This document shows positions 52,299 through 60,295 of a DNA stretch of 64,000 nt, in pieces (the stretch's first letter is position 1; each line of letters opens with the position of its first letter). The DNA is taken from the NCBI RefSeq assembly GCF_022869805.1, contig NZ_CP094974.1, positions 4,898,001 to 4,962,000 on the forward strand, written 5' to 3'. This DNA comes from Halosolutus halophilus (GTDB lineage: Archaea > Halobacteriota > Halobacteria > Halobacteriales > Natrialbaceae). The position numbers were made by a program, and so were the translations under genes. The notes below the pieces were generated by a model that had not been told where the DNA came from, made no database searches, and was given only the letters and a program-made list of their open reading frames with translations.

Positions 52299-53277
52299 GG
52301 CGTTGTTCAGACGCTTGCATTCATCGGGTAGGGCCCTCAATAGCGCGTTCGATGTTGCGCACCGCCGATTTCATGACAAGTTCACGGAACTGACCGAACC
52401 ACGTCCTCGACCACAACGTATCACCGTACCGATGACGCAGAGCGAAAAACACTGATTCAGCGTTCGAGCGAAGGTGATACGTTCGTTCATCGAGTAACAG
52501 GTTCCTGTCTCGTCCCATCAGATCTTTCTCTCTCGTCGGAATCCGCGGAGTGATACCTTCTGCACGTAGTTTTTCACGAAGAGCTTCCCAGTCATATCCG
52601 TTATCGGCCACGACAGTGCTCAATTCGTCGAGATTCCGCACGAGTACTTGCCAGCCGATCCGTGTGTCGTGCGGTTGTTTCATCGAGCAGTGTATGTCGA
52701 GGATTGCACTGGTTTCGCAATCGACGAGCAGCGACGTTTTGACCGCTTCAATCGTGTAATCCGTCCGCTTTGCGTAATGTTGACTGGCCTGGACGCGATC
52801 GACGCCAGTTACATCGATCGCTTGGACATCACCAAGATCATACAATTCAATAGAAGAATCAAAAATTGCTCGCCACCGCTTCATTGGGATGTCTTGTTTT
52901 CGTGTGCAAACCGTCGAGAAGTGCGTAACGTCTCAACCGTCAACCCAGGCAGTTTCGCAACTCTCGGCATTTCTTCGAGTACATCTAGCAGCTTCCTGTG
53001 GGCGTGTCCGAGATACTCTTTCAGTCCTTGAATGGCCAGAATCACCCAGTCAGCGTACCCCGTCCTTGCCCGGTTGATAGGCTGGTTCGGGATCACCAGC
53101 GACGGCTTTTTGGACAAGCGATACGACTGTCTCCGTGAAGCGGGCTATCTTGGTTTGTACACCCAACTCGTTCCGCTTCACTTCCTAGTAGATTTGGTAT
53201 TTCCTCGGAGCTACTAGCACGTCGATACTAACTTCATGAGCGCAACGCTTCCTGAAGTTAACCGTCTAAACAAGGCC
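52299..53277 (-). mobile_element. IS5-type insertion sequence, decayed, 979 bases
   Basis: The ends are GGCGTTGTTCAGACGC and CCGTCTAAACAAGGCC. The nine-base flanks (CATCCTCTG and CAGAGCGTG) are not copies. The transposase inside is broken by two frameshifts. The element belongs to the same family as that at 25637. Confidence 0.8.
52321..53160 (-). pseudogene. IS5-family transposase with two frameshifts
   Basis: Reading from the right: one frame gives IARFTETVVSLVQKAVAGDP, then shifts before GYADWVILAIQGLKEYLGHA (about 53055), then shifts again at 52884, where CAATGA stands for CAAATGA and joins HENKTSQ to MKRWRAIF. The C-terminal half keeps the catalytic Asp in AIDVTGVDR, VVADNGYDWEAL and Glu in RSNAESVFFAL. 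Compared with the element at 25637, this copy has the active-site residues but not the frame. Confidence 0.8.
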
Positions 53278-53340
53278 CAGAGCGTGTGTTCAGCAGGTCA
53301 ACTATTCAGTTGAGGTGAACGGTGAGCGGTCAATACAGGA
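53278..53340. repeat. Dispersed repeat, right module after IS
   Basis: CAGAGCGTGTGTTCAGCAGG, then GGTGAGCGGTCAATACAGG, ending three bases before the stop of the minus-strand gene at 53343. Confidence 0.6.
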
Positions 53341-53342
53341 GG

Positions 53343-53729
53343 CTACTGGATCGATTCGACATCAGTCATCCGTCTTCGAATAGCCTCGAGAGAAACTCCG
53401 AGCGTAGCCACTGAACCAGCCAGAAGAAGTGAGACGAATAAGCCCTCGCTCAGGTTCCATCGCATTGCTACTTCCTCCAAACCTAACGGGACAACGGCCC
53501 CAGCCATGATTACGGCGAATGCGCCGATCGTTCCTACGACGATGCGCTGACTCGATGAAGTCGTTAGAACTGCACCACAAGCTAACACTACGGCAGCAAC
53601 GCCACCGATGAGGGGATAAGAAACGACTCCCACAACGATTGTTGTAAACGTGAGGAAGGTAGCGCCGAGACAGCACAGAATAAATTTTGTTGAATTTTCC
53701 ATCGTACCTACAGTATCGTCATCACTCAT
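53343..53729 (-). CDS. Four-helix membrane protein, unknown
   Basis: The 128-residue protein begins MSDDDTVGTMENSTKF, with helices FILCCLGATFLTFTTIVVGV, PLIGGVAAVVLACGAV, IVVGTIGAFAVIMAGAVVP and LFVSLLLAGSVATLGVSL. The ATG at 53729 is preferred to an upstream GTG/ATG. No family recognised. Confidence 0.65.
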   Translation of the reverse strand: MSDDDTVGTMENSTKFILCCLGATFLTFTTIVVGVVSYPLIGGVAAVVLACGAVLTTSSSQRIVVGTIGAFAVIMAGAVVPLGLEEVAMRWNLSEGLFVSLLLAGSVATLGVSLEAIRRRMTDVESIQ

Positions 53730-53849
53730 ATAAACTTTCACGCTCCCAGTCACTATACTGTCCGGTGTACAGATTTTCTGGTCGTATCAGTACGGTCTCA
53801 CATGCAAAACAAACGGGGCCCAATCCGCTAATTATCGCCGCTATACTGA

Positions 53850-54107
53850 GCGATCGAATTCGGTTTCGAACGGCCGTCAATCCAAGATGTCTTTCGCGCC
53901 CTGTATACCGCTCTACTGACCGGCTGATGCAGCACAGAGTGTCCGGGACAAACGAAATCGGTATGCTGAATCTATCCTCTGTATCTCGCAGGCACTACTT
54001 GACAGCGTTTCGGTAGTTCACAGAACTTCTGCTGAATAGATAGCGCGAATGTAGTATTGATCGTCGTCCACTCAGGAAGGGTCCAATGGCCAGTACAGGG
54101 CAAGTAT
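53850..54107. repeat. Two overlapping repeat copies, reverse then forward
   Basis: It opens CTATACTGAGCGATCG and CGCGCCCTGTATACC in reverse. It continues forward with CGGGACAAACGAAATCGG, GCTGAATCTATCCTCTG, TATCTCGCAGGC, TTGACAGCGTTTCGGTAGTT, CTGCTGAATAGATAGCGCG and CCAGTACAGGG. Confidence 0.7.
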
Positions 54108-54184
54108 GTGACGGCGAGATAACCTATCTATCTGGGAGGTGCCAGACTCAGAAAGTACTTATTATCATGAGATTATAAGTCAGT

Positions 54185-54745
54185 ATGTTCACAATTTCGG
54201 AGGTTCTTTCATCGGTCGCCGACCTGGCTCGAGAGATTCGTTCGTCGATCATCAACCTGGACAGGCGGACGTTTATCGGCTTGCTGGTCGGCATCGTCGG
54301 GTTCGGACTGGCCCTGGAGTGGGCCTACTGGACGACGATAGCGCTAAGGATCGACCTGCTGCGAGCGTTGTTGGAACCACTGCAACCAATCGTCGGGTTA
54401 ATGCCCTTCGTGGTCGGTGCCCTCGCGTACGTGCGGAACCGACCTGCAGCGAGTGCCTTGGAAATCGGTCTCGTCGTACTCTGGGGGGCGTGCGCGATAG
54501 CCGCTGCGTATTTCTTCATGTTCTTTTTCGCACCCTTAGTACTGAGCGACGTCCGGATCTCAACCAGTCTGGTGTCCGGTGGCTCCGAATTCACTCAGTG
54601 GCAAATGTTACTCTATCTCGGAAGGACCGTCGTCTTCGCCGGATTGTACGCCGCGGCGGCGTCTCTGCGTGACCGTCCACTTATCAGTGCCCTCGTACTG
54701 CTTACGCTTCCGGCCTGGACAGTTGGTGTCTTGGCGATCATGTAG
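54185..54745 (+). CDS. Five-helix membrane protein, paralogue of 24656
   Basis: The 186-residue protein aligns with that at 24656 throughout (shared ALAYVRNRP, ASALEIGLVV, VFAGLYAAAAS and RDRPLISAL), with an extra 18-residue start. An AT-rich element (TTATCATGAGATTATAAG) lies directly before the ATG, similar to the AT-rich DNA upstream of the paralogue. Function unknown. Confidence 0.75.
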   Translation: MFTISEVLSSVADLAREIRSSIINLDRRTFIGLLVGIVGFGLALEWAYWTTIALRIDLLRALLEPLQPIVGLMPFVVGALAYVRNRPAASALEIGLVVLWGACAIAAAYFFMFFFAPLVLSDVRISTSLVSGGSEFTQWQMLLYLGRTVVFAGLYAAAASLRDRPLISALVLLTLPAWTVGVLAIM

Positions 54746-54854
54746 GACCGTTTCGGCGCGGTTCTGTACCTTGTGGGAAGCCACGTCCGCTAGATGAGGT
54801 GTTCATCAGCGTAGATGGCGAACCGATTCCCGTAGGTAGTTCGCGGGACTACTG

Positions 54855-54950
54855 ATCAGCAAATTCAGCACAGACCCCTTGGAACAAATGAGGTCGGATT
54901 ACTGCATCCACTCTCTCTATTCAGCAGACACCTCTTGTCATCTACTGAGG
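54855..54950. repeat. Dispersed repeat (forward), left module
   Basis: ACTGATCAGCAAATTCAGCA, TTGGAACAAATGAGGTCGG, ACTCTCTCTATTCAGCAGAC. A reverse GGCCNTGTTGAAACCC-like end follows at about 54943-54958. Confidence 0.6.
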
Positions 54951-54991
54951 GTTTCAACAAAGCTAAGCCATAGTGTGTCAGATCATTAACT

Positions 54992-55201
54992 ATGTCCCGT
55001 TTGGTCGTACTGTTATTGGGTGCGCTCGTTATCCAACATCCTATAGCTATTTTAATGTATTTTGATGCAAAGCGACTCAACCTTAAAAATCCAGAAATGT
55101 ATTGGTTGGGGGTAATAGTCCCCGCAGGTGGATTTGCCGTGATACTCTATTACTTTTCAGAGCGGAAAGATCTCCCCAAGAAGGAAACCAGACCTTCGTA
55201 G
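54992..55201 (+). CDS. Small membrane protein with YFDAKR motif
   Basis: The 69-residue protein has LVVLLLGALVIQHPIAILMY as first helix, then FDAKRLNLKNPEMYWLGV and a second helix. It resembles small haloarchaeal membrane proteins with Y-x-DA-(K/R)-R (compare 41712). AT-rich, unlike the backbone. A reverse repeat follows 26 bases after its stop. Confidence 0.7.
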   Translation: MSRLVVLLLGALVIQHPIAILMYFDAKRLNLKNPEMYWLGVIVPAGGFAVILYYFSERKDLPKKETRPS

Positions 55202-55226
55202 AAGAACGCTGCTGAAAGATCTTTTA

Positions 55227-55332
55227 CCAGTACTGAGCGAGTTGTTTTTCACCTAGATTGAGCGTTTATCATCTTCGCAAATCGAGTCGAATCTCGTACC
55301 GCATTCGCGCCCTGTATCTCGCACGGTTCTTT
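55227..55332. repeat. Dispersed repeat (reverse), left part
   Basis: CAGTACTGAGCGAG, CTTCGCAAATCGAGTCGAAT, CATTCGCGCCCTGTATCTCG, CACGGTTC. The last copy inside the att-bounded island. Confidence 0.7.
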
Positions 55333-55379
55333 GAAAGGCGACTGTATCTGGAAGGCTCCCGAGCGATCAATACGCACGT

Positions 55380-56267
55380 TTAGTGAGCAGTGTACGCCTG
55401 CTGTCCCGTGACAGACTCGATCTCGACGATAGATGGACCGTAAAGCACCCGGAGCACCGGCGATGCCTCCGAGGGTGGAACACCAGACGCGGCCAGCGCA
55501 GCCAGTGCCGCATCGAATTCGTCCTCCTCGACGCCCGTTTCGGAAGCCAGGCGGGATGCCGTTGACTGCTCGTATCCGACGATTTCTCGCGCTCCTTCGA
55601 CGGCGACCGTCGCCAACTGTTCGCCGATTCCGGTCGCTTCGCCGATGTCTGATGGTCGCGAATCCGCGATTTGCTCGACGCTCGCGTATCCATAGCCCAG
55701 AAGTTTTTCAGCGCGGTGAGGACCGATCCCAGGAATGGTACAGAGATCTGTCTCGTCGACCGACCGGTCGCTCGTCTCCTCACTGCGAGGTGATGCAGCG
55801 TGAGACGGATCCGGCGATGTCGTCTCAGTTCCCTCGTCGTCCAACTCTCGAGTTCCCGTCTCCGCTCTCGATTCGCCTCCCAGATCGATTCCCTCCGGTA
55901 TCGGTGGCAGTTCGTTGACTCGCAGTTCCTCCGGATCGATCGTGTCGGCCACAGGAGACTCGGCGACCACCGATTTGACGAGTGTCTCGTTTCGCGGACT
56001 TATCCGAACTGTCCTGAGATATTCGACGAGCGCCTCTCGTTCGGTTACCGATCCGTCAACCGGGAGATCCTCCACGATGCTTCTGAGGTTGCGCTGTCGA
56101 GGGAACCACGCATCACCGGTTGCGACGAGAATCGGAACGAACGGTTCCGGCACGAAGTCGTCGGTGGTGTACCCGAGCGCATCACACAGTAAATCCACTG
56201 CTGCCCCGTCTAACGATAGTTGATAGCGGCCACCCGGTAACGAGACAGCTAACTTCTTCCGTCCCAT
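55380..56267 (-). CDS. Helix-hairpin-helix protein
   Basis: The 295-residue protein has an N-terminal region with MGRKKLAVSLPGGRYQLSL and FVPEPFVPILVATGDAWFPR, an acidic linker (about residues 130-170), then a helix-hairpin-helix pair: TIPGIGPHRAEKLLGYGYAS and PSDIGEATGIGEQLATVAVE. HhH pairs bind DNA backbone, so a DNA-associated role is likely. It is the last gene before attR. Confidence 0.75.
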   Translation of the reverse strand: MGRKKLAVSLPGGRYQLSLDGAAVDLLCDALGYTTDDFVPEPFVPILVATGDAWFPRQRNLRSIVEDLPVDGSVTEREALVEYLRTVRISPRNETLVKSVVAESPVADTIDPEELRVNELPPIPEGIDLGGESRAETGTRELDDEGTETTSPDPSHAASPRSEETSDRSVDETDLCTIPGIGPHRAEKLLGYGYASVEQIADSRPSDIGEATGIGEQLATVAVEGAREIVGYEQSTASRLASETGVEEDEFDAALAALAASGVPPSEASPVLRVLYGPSIVEIESVTGQQAYTAH

Positions 56268-56749
56268 ACTATCTTCTGTCAGAATAGTTTATCGATTCAT
56301 GCCGTTGTACGGTTATTTTCAACGCATAATGAAGAAATGGCCAGTTGAGGAAGTCGATCTCTTTCCCCTCATTTCGAATCTGCTCGTCGTATATCGAAAA
56401 ATCGGATTGGTAATTTAATCATTATTGATGTTGGTAGTGGATACTACATATCCTGACTAATTTTTTGTATCGAACATTCAGGGTTCGTGATAGCTCCATT
56501 GGTCGGTTCACTACTCAACGGAATCTACGTGCTGAGTGAATTCACCTTACCAAAATAAGCTCGAAGCTCACGGTCCGGGCCTTTATAATATTCTGGATAG
56601 TATTACGTAGCGAGGAAATCCGGAACGCCAACGAAAGAGAATGCAGTACGGAGAGGCGATCGAGAGATAATCACGTGTGAAAAGATGCAGGAACGATGAC
56701 GATTTGGCGGGTGGGTGACACGAAATTTCGTACGTCTGACACAACCCCT
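56268..56749. other. AT-rich gene-free stretch next to attR
   Basis: The DNA is distinctly AT-rich with runs such as GGTAATTTAATCATTATT. I see no gene. It may contain recombinase arm sites or an old promoter region, but nothing specific can be shown. Confidence 0.5.
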
Positions 56750-56795
56750 TTCCCAAGCTCATAGCCCGGGTTCAACTCCCGGCCAGCGCACTCCA
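56750..56795 (+). other. attR: copy of tRNA-Gly 3' end
   Basis: It repeats 46 bases of the tRNA-Gly locus (699-744) with one substitution in the T loop. No tRNA 5' half precedes it, so this is the att half left at the far end of the island and not a working tRNA. Confidence 0.85.
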
Positions 56796-56940
56796 CAGGG
56801 CTTCTCCCGCTGGCTTTCGGGCATCCTCCAGGAGTTAGCCACATGCCCATCCAAGACCACAAGGCGGGTTGCGTGTCATCACCCCGCCGTAGCCACGCGA
56901 TTATAAAACTGTTCAGGCCCACTAGAGGTATAACCACCGA

Positions 56941-57105
56941 TCAGCCACCGGCAAACTGCCAGACGAACCGGCCGATCCGGAGGTGTCCGCCATGACGAAA
57001 CGCGTGAATCTCGGCGTCGCGATCGACTGGTGGATGGTGCGGCTGGTCCGCCGTCAGATACCCCTCTGACCGGATGATGCCGTTGCTGTAGGTGTCGTCG
57101 AACAT
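56941..57105 (-). CDS. Small protein of 54 residues, unknown
   Basis: The frame from the ATG at 57105 reads MFDDTYSNGIIRSEGYLTAD, then HHPPVDRDAEIHAFRHGGHL and RIGRFVWQFAGG. It is GC-rich like backbone genes and looks like a real haloarchaeal mini-protein, but no family is recognised. Confidence 0.45.
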   Translation of the reverse strand: MFDDTYSNGIIRSEGYLTADQPHHPPVDRDAEIHAFRHGGHLRIGRFVWQFAGG

Positions 57106-57440
57106 ACCTGTATCACGCTCCGAACTAGCTACAATCTATCCATCAGGGTTCAAAAGGCGAGCCCGGGGACGTCGTTTCGTATGTGGTGTTCTAGATCTGT
57201 GTTCGAAACTAGCTACCGGCCAACAGTAGATGCACTTGCCCTCGCAGGATCCCCATCCTGGAATCCCAACCGAAGCCGGGGATCGCCAAATCTGTGTAGC
57301 TGTTGTGCCTCTCGTATTCCTGTGCCACCAGCCGTCATCGACTCACGGCCACCGCTGGAGCACTCGTACCAGCACTCCATCCACGGTTGCTTCAGGTGCG
57401 TTCTGCCGAATTAGTAGCTACATAGCGCTTCGCATACTCG

Positions 57441-57581
57441 TCACGAGCTGGTTCCTCCGAAGTCGCCGCCGCAGGACGGACATTCGAGGCCGGAATCGCC
57501 CATTGACGGTTCAACGTTCAGCTGACAGTTCTCACACCACTGCAGTCGCTCGCTCGTCTCGTGGGGCGTGTCGTGGGTCAT
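57441..57581 (-). CDS. Zinc-ribbon mini-protein, 46 residues
   Basis: From the ATG at 57581 the product has LQWCENCQLNVEPSMGDSG and LECPSCGGDFG, two CxxC knuckles 18 residues apart, which would bind one zinc. It is typical of haloarchaeal small zinc proteins. Confidence 0.65.
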   Translation of the reverse strand: MTHDTPHETSERLQWCENCQLNVEPSMGDSGLECPSCGGDFGGTSS

Positions 57582-57664
57582 GCTTGGGTGATACCACTAC
57601 TGCGTTGGCGCGCCGAATACCCACTCTACACGTAGCGACTCAGTGATCTAAATCTGGTGGCAAG

Positions 57665-57780
57665 CCCGCGCGAGATACGCCTTCTATTCAGCAGAACTCG
57701 ATCGCACTACCGACACACTGTCAGGAGCGGTGTGCCGAATACAGAAGGTGGAGTCAGTACGGCGATGGTTCCTAAAGAAC
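57665..57780. repeat. Dispersed repeat (reverse), outside attR
   Basis: GCCTTCTATTCAGCAGAACT, ACTACCGACACACTGTCAGG, GTGTGCCGAATACAGAAGG and GTCAGTACGGCGATGG. This copy lies beyond attR. Confidence 0.7.
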
Positions 57781-57805
57781 GAGACACTGGGAGAGCCTGC
57801 GGCGT

Positions 57806-58510
57806 CTATACGGACGCTGTAAGGCCACCATCGACGCGGATATTCTGTCCGGTGATGTAGCTTGAAGCAGGTGAAAGAAGGTACGCGACTGCGTCTGCAA
57901 TCTCTGCGGTTTGTGCCGGACGTCCTATCGGGATCCGCTCTCTCGTTTCCTCGTCTACGTCGTAACTATCGACGAACCCGGGCTGAACCGTGTTCATCCG
58001 GATTCCGTTCGCCGCGTGTTGGTCAGCGTAGAGTTTGGTGAAACTCCCGAGTCCAGCCCGAAGCACCGATGAGACGGGGAACTCACTCGACGGTTCGAAT
58101 GCCGAGAATGTGGAGATGTTCACGATCGATCCGCGGCCTTGTTCATCCATGATGGGTGTGACGAGTCGTGCCATCCGGACAGTATTCAACAGCACGAGGT
58201 CTACCCCCTCGTGCCACTCCTCGTCAGAGATTTCGAGGAGGTCGCCGGACGCCGGGTGACCCGTGTTGTTCACCACCGCGTCGATACGACCGTAGCGCTC
58301 GTACGTCGTCTCGACGAGGGCTGCCAAGTCATCAGGATCGGTCACCGAGCCTTCAAATCCATCTCCGCCGAGGTCGTTCGCAACCTCGACGGCGCTTCCC
58401 GACCGTGACAACAGAACTGGCGTGTATCCATCCTCGTTCAGTCGCCGTGCGCAGGCCTCCCCGATACCGCTTCCTGCTGCTGTCACTACTGCGACTTTAT
58501 TATCAGTCAT
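57806..58510 (-). CDS. Short-chain dehydrogenase-like protein lacking the usual Tyr
   Basis: The 234-residue SDR has [15 protein letters not shown] and [11 protein letters not shown]. Where classical SDRs carry YxxxK it reads [17 protein letters not shown]: Tyr is replaced by Phe and Lys by a residue near Arg. The rest of the fold, ending [11 protein letters not shown], is preserved. Some SDR groups naturally have this change and may not reduce or oxidise by the usual mechanism. The ATG at 58510 begins directly at the Rossmann fold. Confidence 0.8.
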   Translation of the reverse strand: MTDNKVAVVTAAGSGIGEACARRLNEDGYTPVLLSRSGSAVEVANDLGGDGFEGSVTDPDDLAALVETTYERYGRIDAVVNNTGHPASGDLLEISDEEWHEGVDLVLLNTVRMARLVTPIMDEQGRGSIVNISTFSAFEPSSEFPVSSVLRAGLGSFTKLYADQHAANGIRMNTVQPGFVDSYDVDEETRERIPIGRPAQTAEIADAVAYLLSPASSYITGQNIRVDGGLTASV

Positions 58511-58634
58511 ACGCCTATTAACGCGACTGTGTTCATAAAAACACAGGCACACCCACTGCGAGGCCCCTTCTCATCGCTTTTCTTGATCTGTTCGTGCCGA
58601 TACTGAAGGCGTAGGTTGCGGTAGTGCCCACAAC

Positions 58635-58770
58635 CGATACGCGTCTTCTATTCAGCAGACCCTGACCGAACTACCGACCTGCTGTCAGTAATGGAACGCG
58701 AGAGATAGAGGATGAATTCGGTACGACGACCTGGCTACTTTCGCACGGTCTGCACTGGACCCGTTGCTCA
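58635..58770. repeat. Dispersed repeat (reverse), outside attR
   Basis: CGTCTTCTATTCAGCAGACC, ACTACCGACCTGCTGTCAGT, GCGAGAGATAGAGGATGAAT and TCGGTACGACGACC. A further trace (GTGCTGAACTCGTCATCTG) occurs near 59714. Confidence 0.7.
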
Positions 58771-58801
58771 GTAGGAGTGCGAACCTACCGCTGTTACTGT
58801 C

Positions 58802-59284
58802 TCACGATTCTTCGCGGTACAGGACTACAAGCACGATGAATAGGGCCGCTTCCGCGAGTTTCGAGAGAGCTGCCAACGGGTAGTTCACAAGGTGTGAGAC
58901 GACGGCCTCGACGGGATGGAGACCGTGGTACAGCGGTTCCCGTCCAGGGAGAAAGCCGCCATGCCCCGACAGGTGCCAGGCGAAGTAGCCGACGAAGTAG
59001 GTCGCTATCAGCACCATCCCGAGGGCGTACACGGGCTTGCGCGCGGTGTCTGCGATCACTAATTTGATACCGAGCAGGATAGCGAACGCCGACAGCACGA
59101 AGGCGATCGGGCGGGGGTCGTAGACGAGCAACGACGCGTTTCCAGTCGTGACGAGCGTAAGGAGACGGGGAAAGCCTCGCTTCGGGTGAAGGAGGTGGAT
59201 GCTGGCGACGAGATACGCGAGTGCGGCCCCGAGATAGCCGACGTTCTCGCTCATCCATCGGCCCATCGCCCGTGACGTAGCCAT
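58802..59284 (-). CDS. Five-helix membrane protein, haloarchaeal
   Basis: The 160-residue protein starts MATSRAMGRWMSENVGYLGA and has helices with ALAYLVASIHLLHPKRGFPR, FVLSAFAILLGIKLVIADT, ALGMVLIATYFVGYFAWHLS and AALFIVLVVLYRE. Histidines occur in or near helices (HLLHP, WHLSGHGG, YHGLHPVE), which could bind metal or heme, but no family is assigned. Confidence 0.65.
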   Translation of the reverse strand: MATSRAMGRWMSENVGYLGAALAYLVASIHLLHPKRGFPRLLTLVTTGNASLLVYDPRPIAFVLSAFAILLGIKLVIADTARKPVYALGMVLIATYFVGYFAWHLSGHGGFLPGREPLYHGLHPVEAVVSHLVNYPLAALSKLAEAALFIVLVVLYREES

Positions 59285-59454
59285 TCTCTTGTACGATTCG
59301 CAGTGCACGCTAATAAGGGGATGTCTCCATCACGACGGCGTCGTCTCTTTCAGGCTGTCTGAATTGCTTCGGCTGCACACCCTGGTCTGCGAACCGATCG
59401 TCGGCATTTCTGTCAGGAACTACTGGTGTTCGTCGACTCGGATCGAGAGAGTAG

Positions 59455-59634
59455 TCATTGCTTGAAATGTGGCCAGTTTTCTTCAGTGACCAGCTCCGTT
59501 GCGCCGCAACAGCCACACTCCGCAGGTGCATCGTACTGGGGACCGCTATCGGTTCGTGCGGAGACCGTCCCGGCGTGCATCGTCTGACAGGCTGTGCAAA
59601 CGTACTTTTCCGGGCGTTCTGGGACGTGGGCCAT
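59455..59634 (-). CDS. Zinc-ribbon small protein
   Basis: The 59-residue product has KYVCTACQTMHAGTV and PAECGCCGATELVTEENW, a CxxC pair and a CxCC pair. The ATG at 59634 is chosen because the family-like part begins there. Another small zinc protein of unknown role. Confidence 0.6.
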   Translation of the reverse strand: MAHVPERPEKYVCTACQTMHAGTVSARTDSGPQYDAPAECGCCGATELVTEENWPHFKQ

Positions 59635-59831
59635 GTATGTGGGTACTCGTGCCAACAACATATAGCCGGGGTGTGAACTTCACACAGAATCGCTGATAGA
59701 AACGACGCGGATGTGCTGAACTCGTCATCTGTACTGAACAATCACCAACCTCTTGTTGACCGACCAGTATCTCATGCAGCATACCAGAAACGAGAAGGAA
59801 GATCGAGAGCCAACCCACGAACGTTAGCCTA

Positions 59832-60149
59832 TCACGTATTCATCTCGACGAGTTCCGTGGGAATGGATTCGCTGTCGATTTCGACGTCATACCCCCTTTC
59901 TCGAGCGACGATGTGCAGCGCCGTCGCCTCGGGCGACATAATGAGATCGATCACATTGTCCTCGTGCCGTTGGCGATCGTGGTACTCGAGCATCGATTCG
60001 ATCCCTTGTTCGAGAAGAGCAGCGTTGCCAGTGTCGATCCCACGGGCAACGTCGATGATTGCTTGGCCATGCAACTGGTCGTGATTCTCACAGGTGTACT
60101 CCAATCCCTTCTCGAATTTTCTCCCTACTGCGACGATCCAGCGGTTCAA
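59832..60149 (-). CDS. Helical protein of unknown function
   Basis: The 105-residue acidic, helical protein includes CENHDQLHGQAIIDVARGID and HEDNVIDLIMSPEATALHIV. No family is recognised. It is the last gene before GC-rich backbone genes resume. Confidence 0.55.
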   Translation of the reverse strand: MNRWIVAVGRKFEKGLEYTCENHDQLHGQAIIDVARGIDTGNAALLEQGIESMLEYHDRQRHEDNVIDLIMSPEATALHIVARERGYDVEIDSESIPTELVEMNT

Positions 60150-60295
60150 TACCTCGGTGTTGGGTCTCCGGTATCGGACCTCGATCGAGCCGGAGGGTTG
60201 TCGTCCCCACTCCAGTTCCGGATTGAAGTGGTCGTGTGGTCACTTTTCTCACGTAGGGAGTGTCTATTAGACCGATCGGCCCGTACAGGCATTCA

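Noticed and set aside
25269-55332. True integron
   Set aside because: No IntI-type integrase and no attC consensus (RYYYAAC/GTTRRRY) were seen. Only the layout resembles an integron, so the claim is limited to cassette-like.
56750-56795. Second tRNA-Gly gene
   Set aside because: Only the 3' half is present. No acceptor 5' strand or D arm precedes it.
25269-58770. CRISPR array
   Set aside because: The repeats are about 200 bases, in both orientations and irregularly spaced with genes between them. No short direct repeats with uniform spacers and no cas genes are present.
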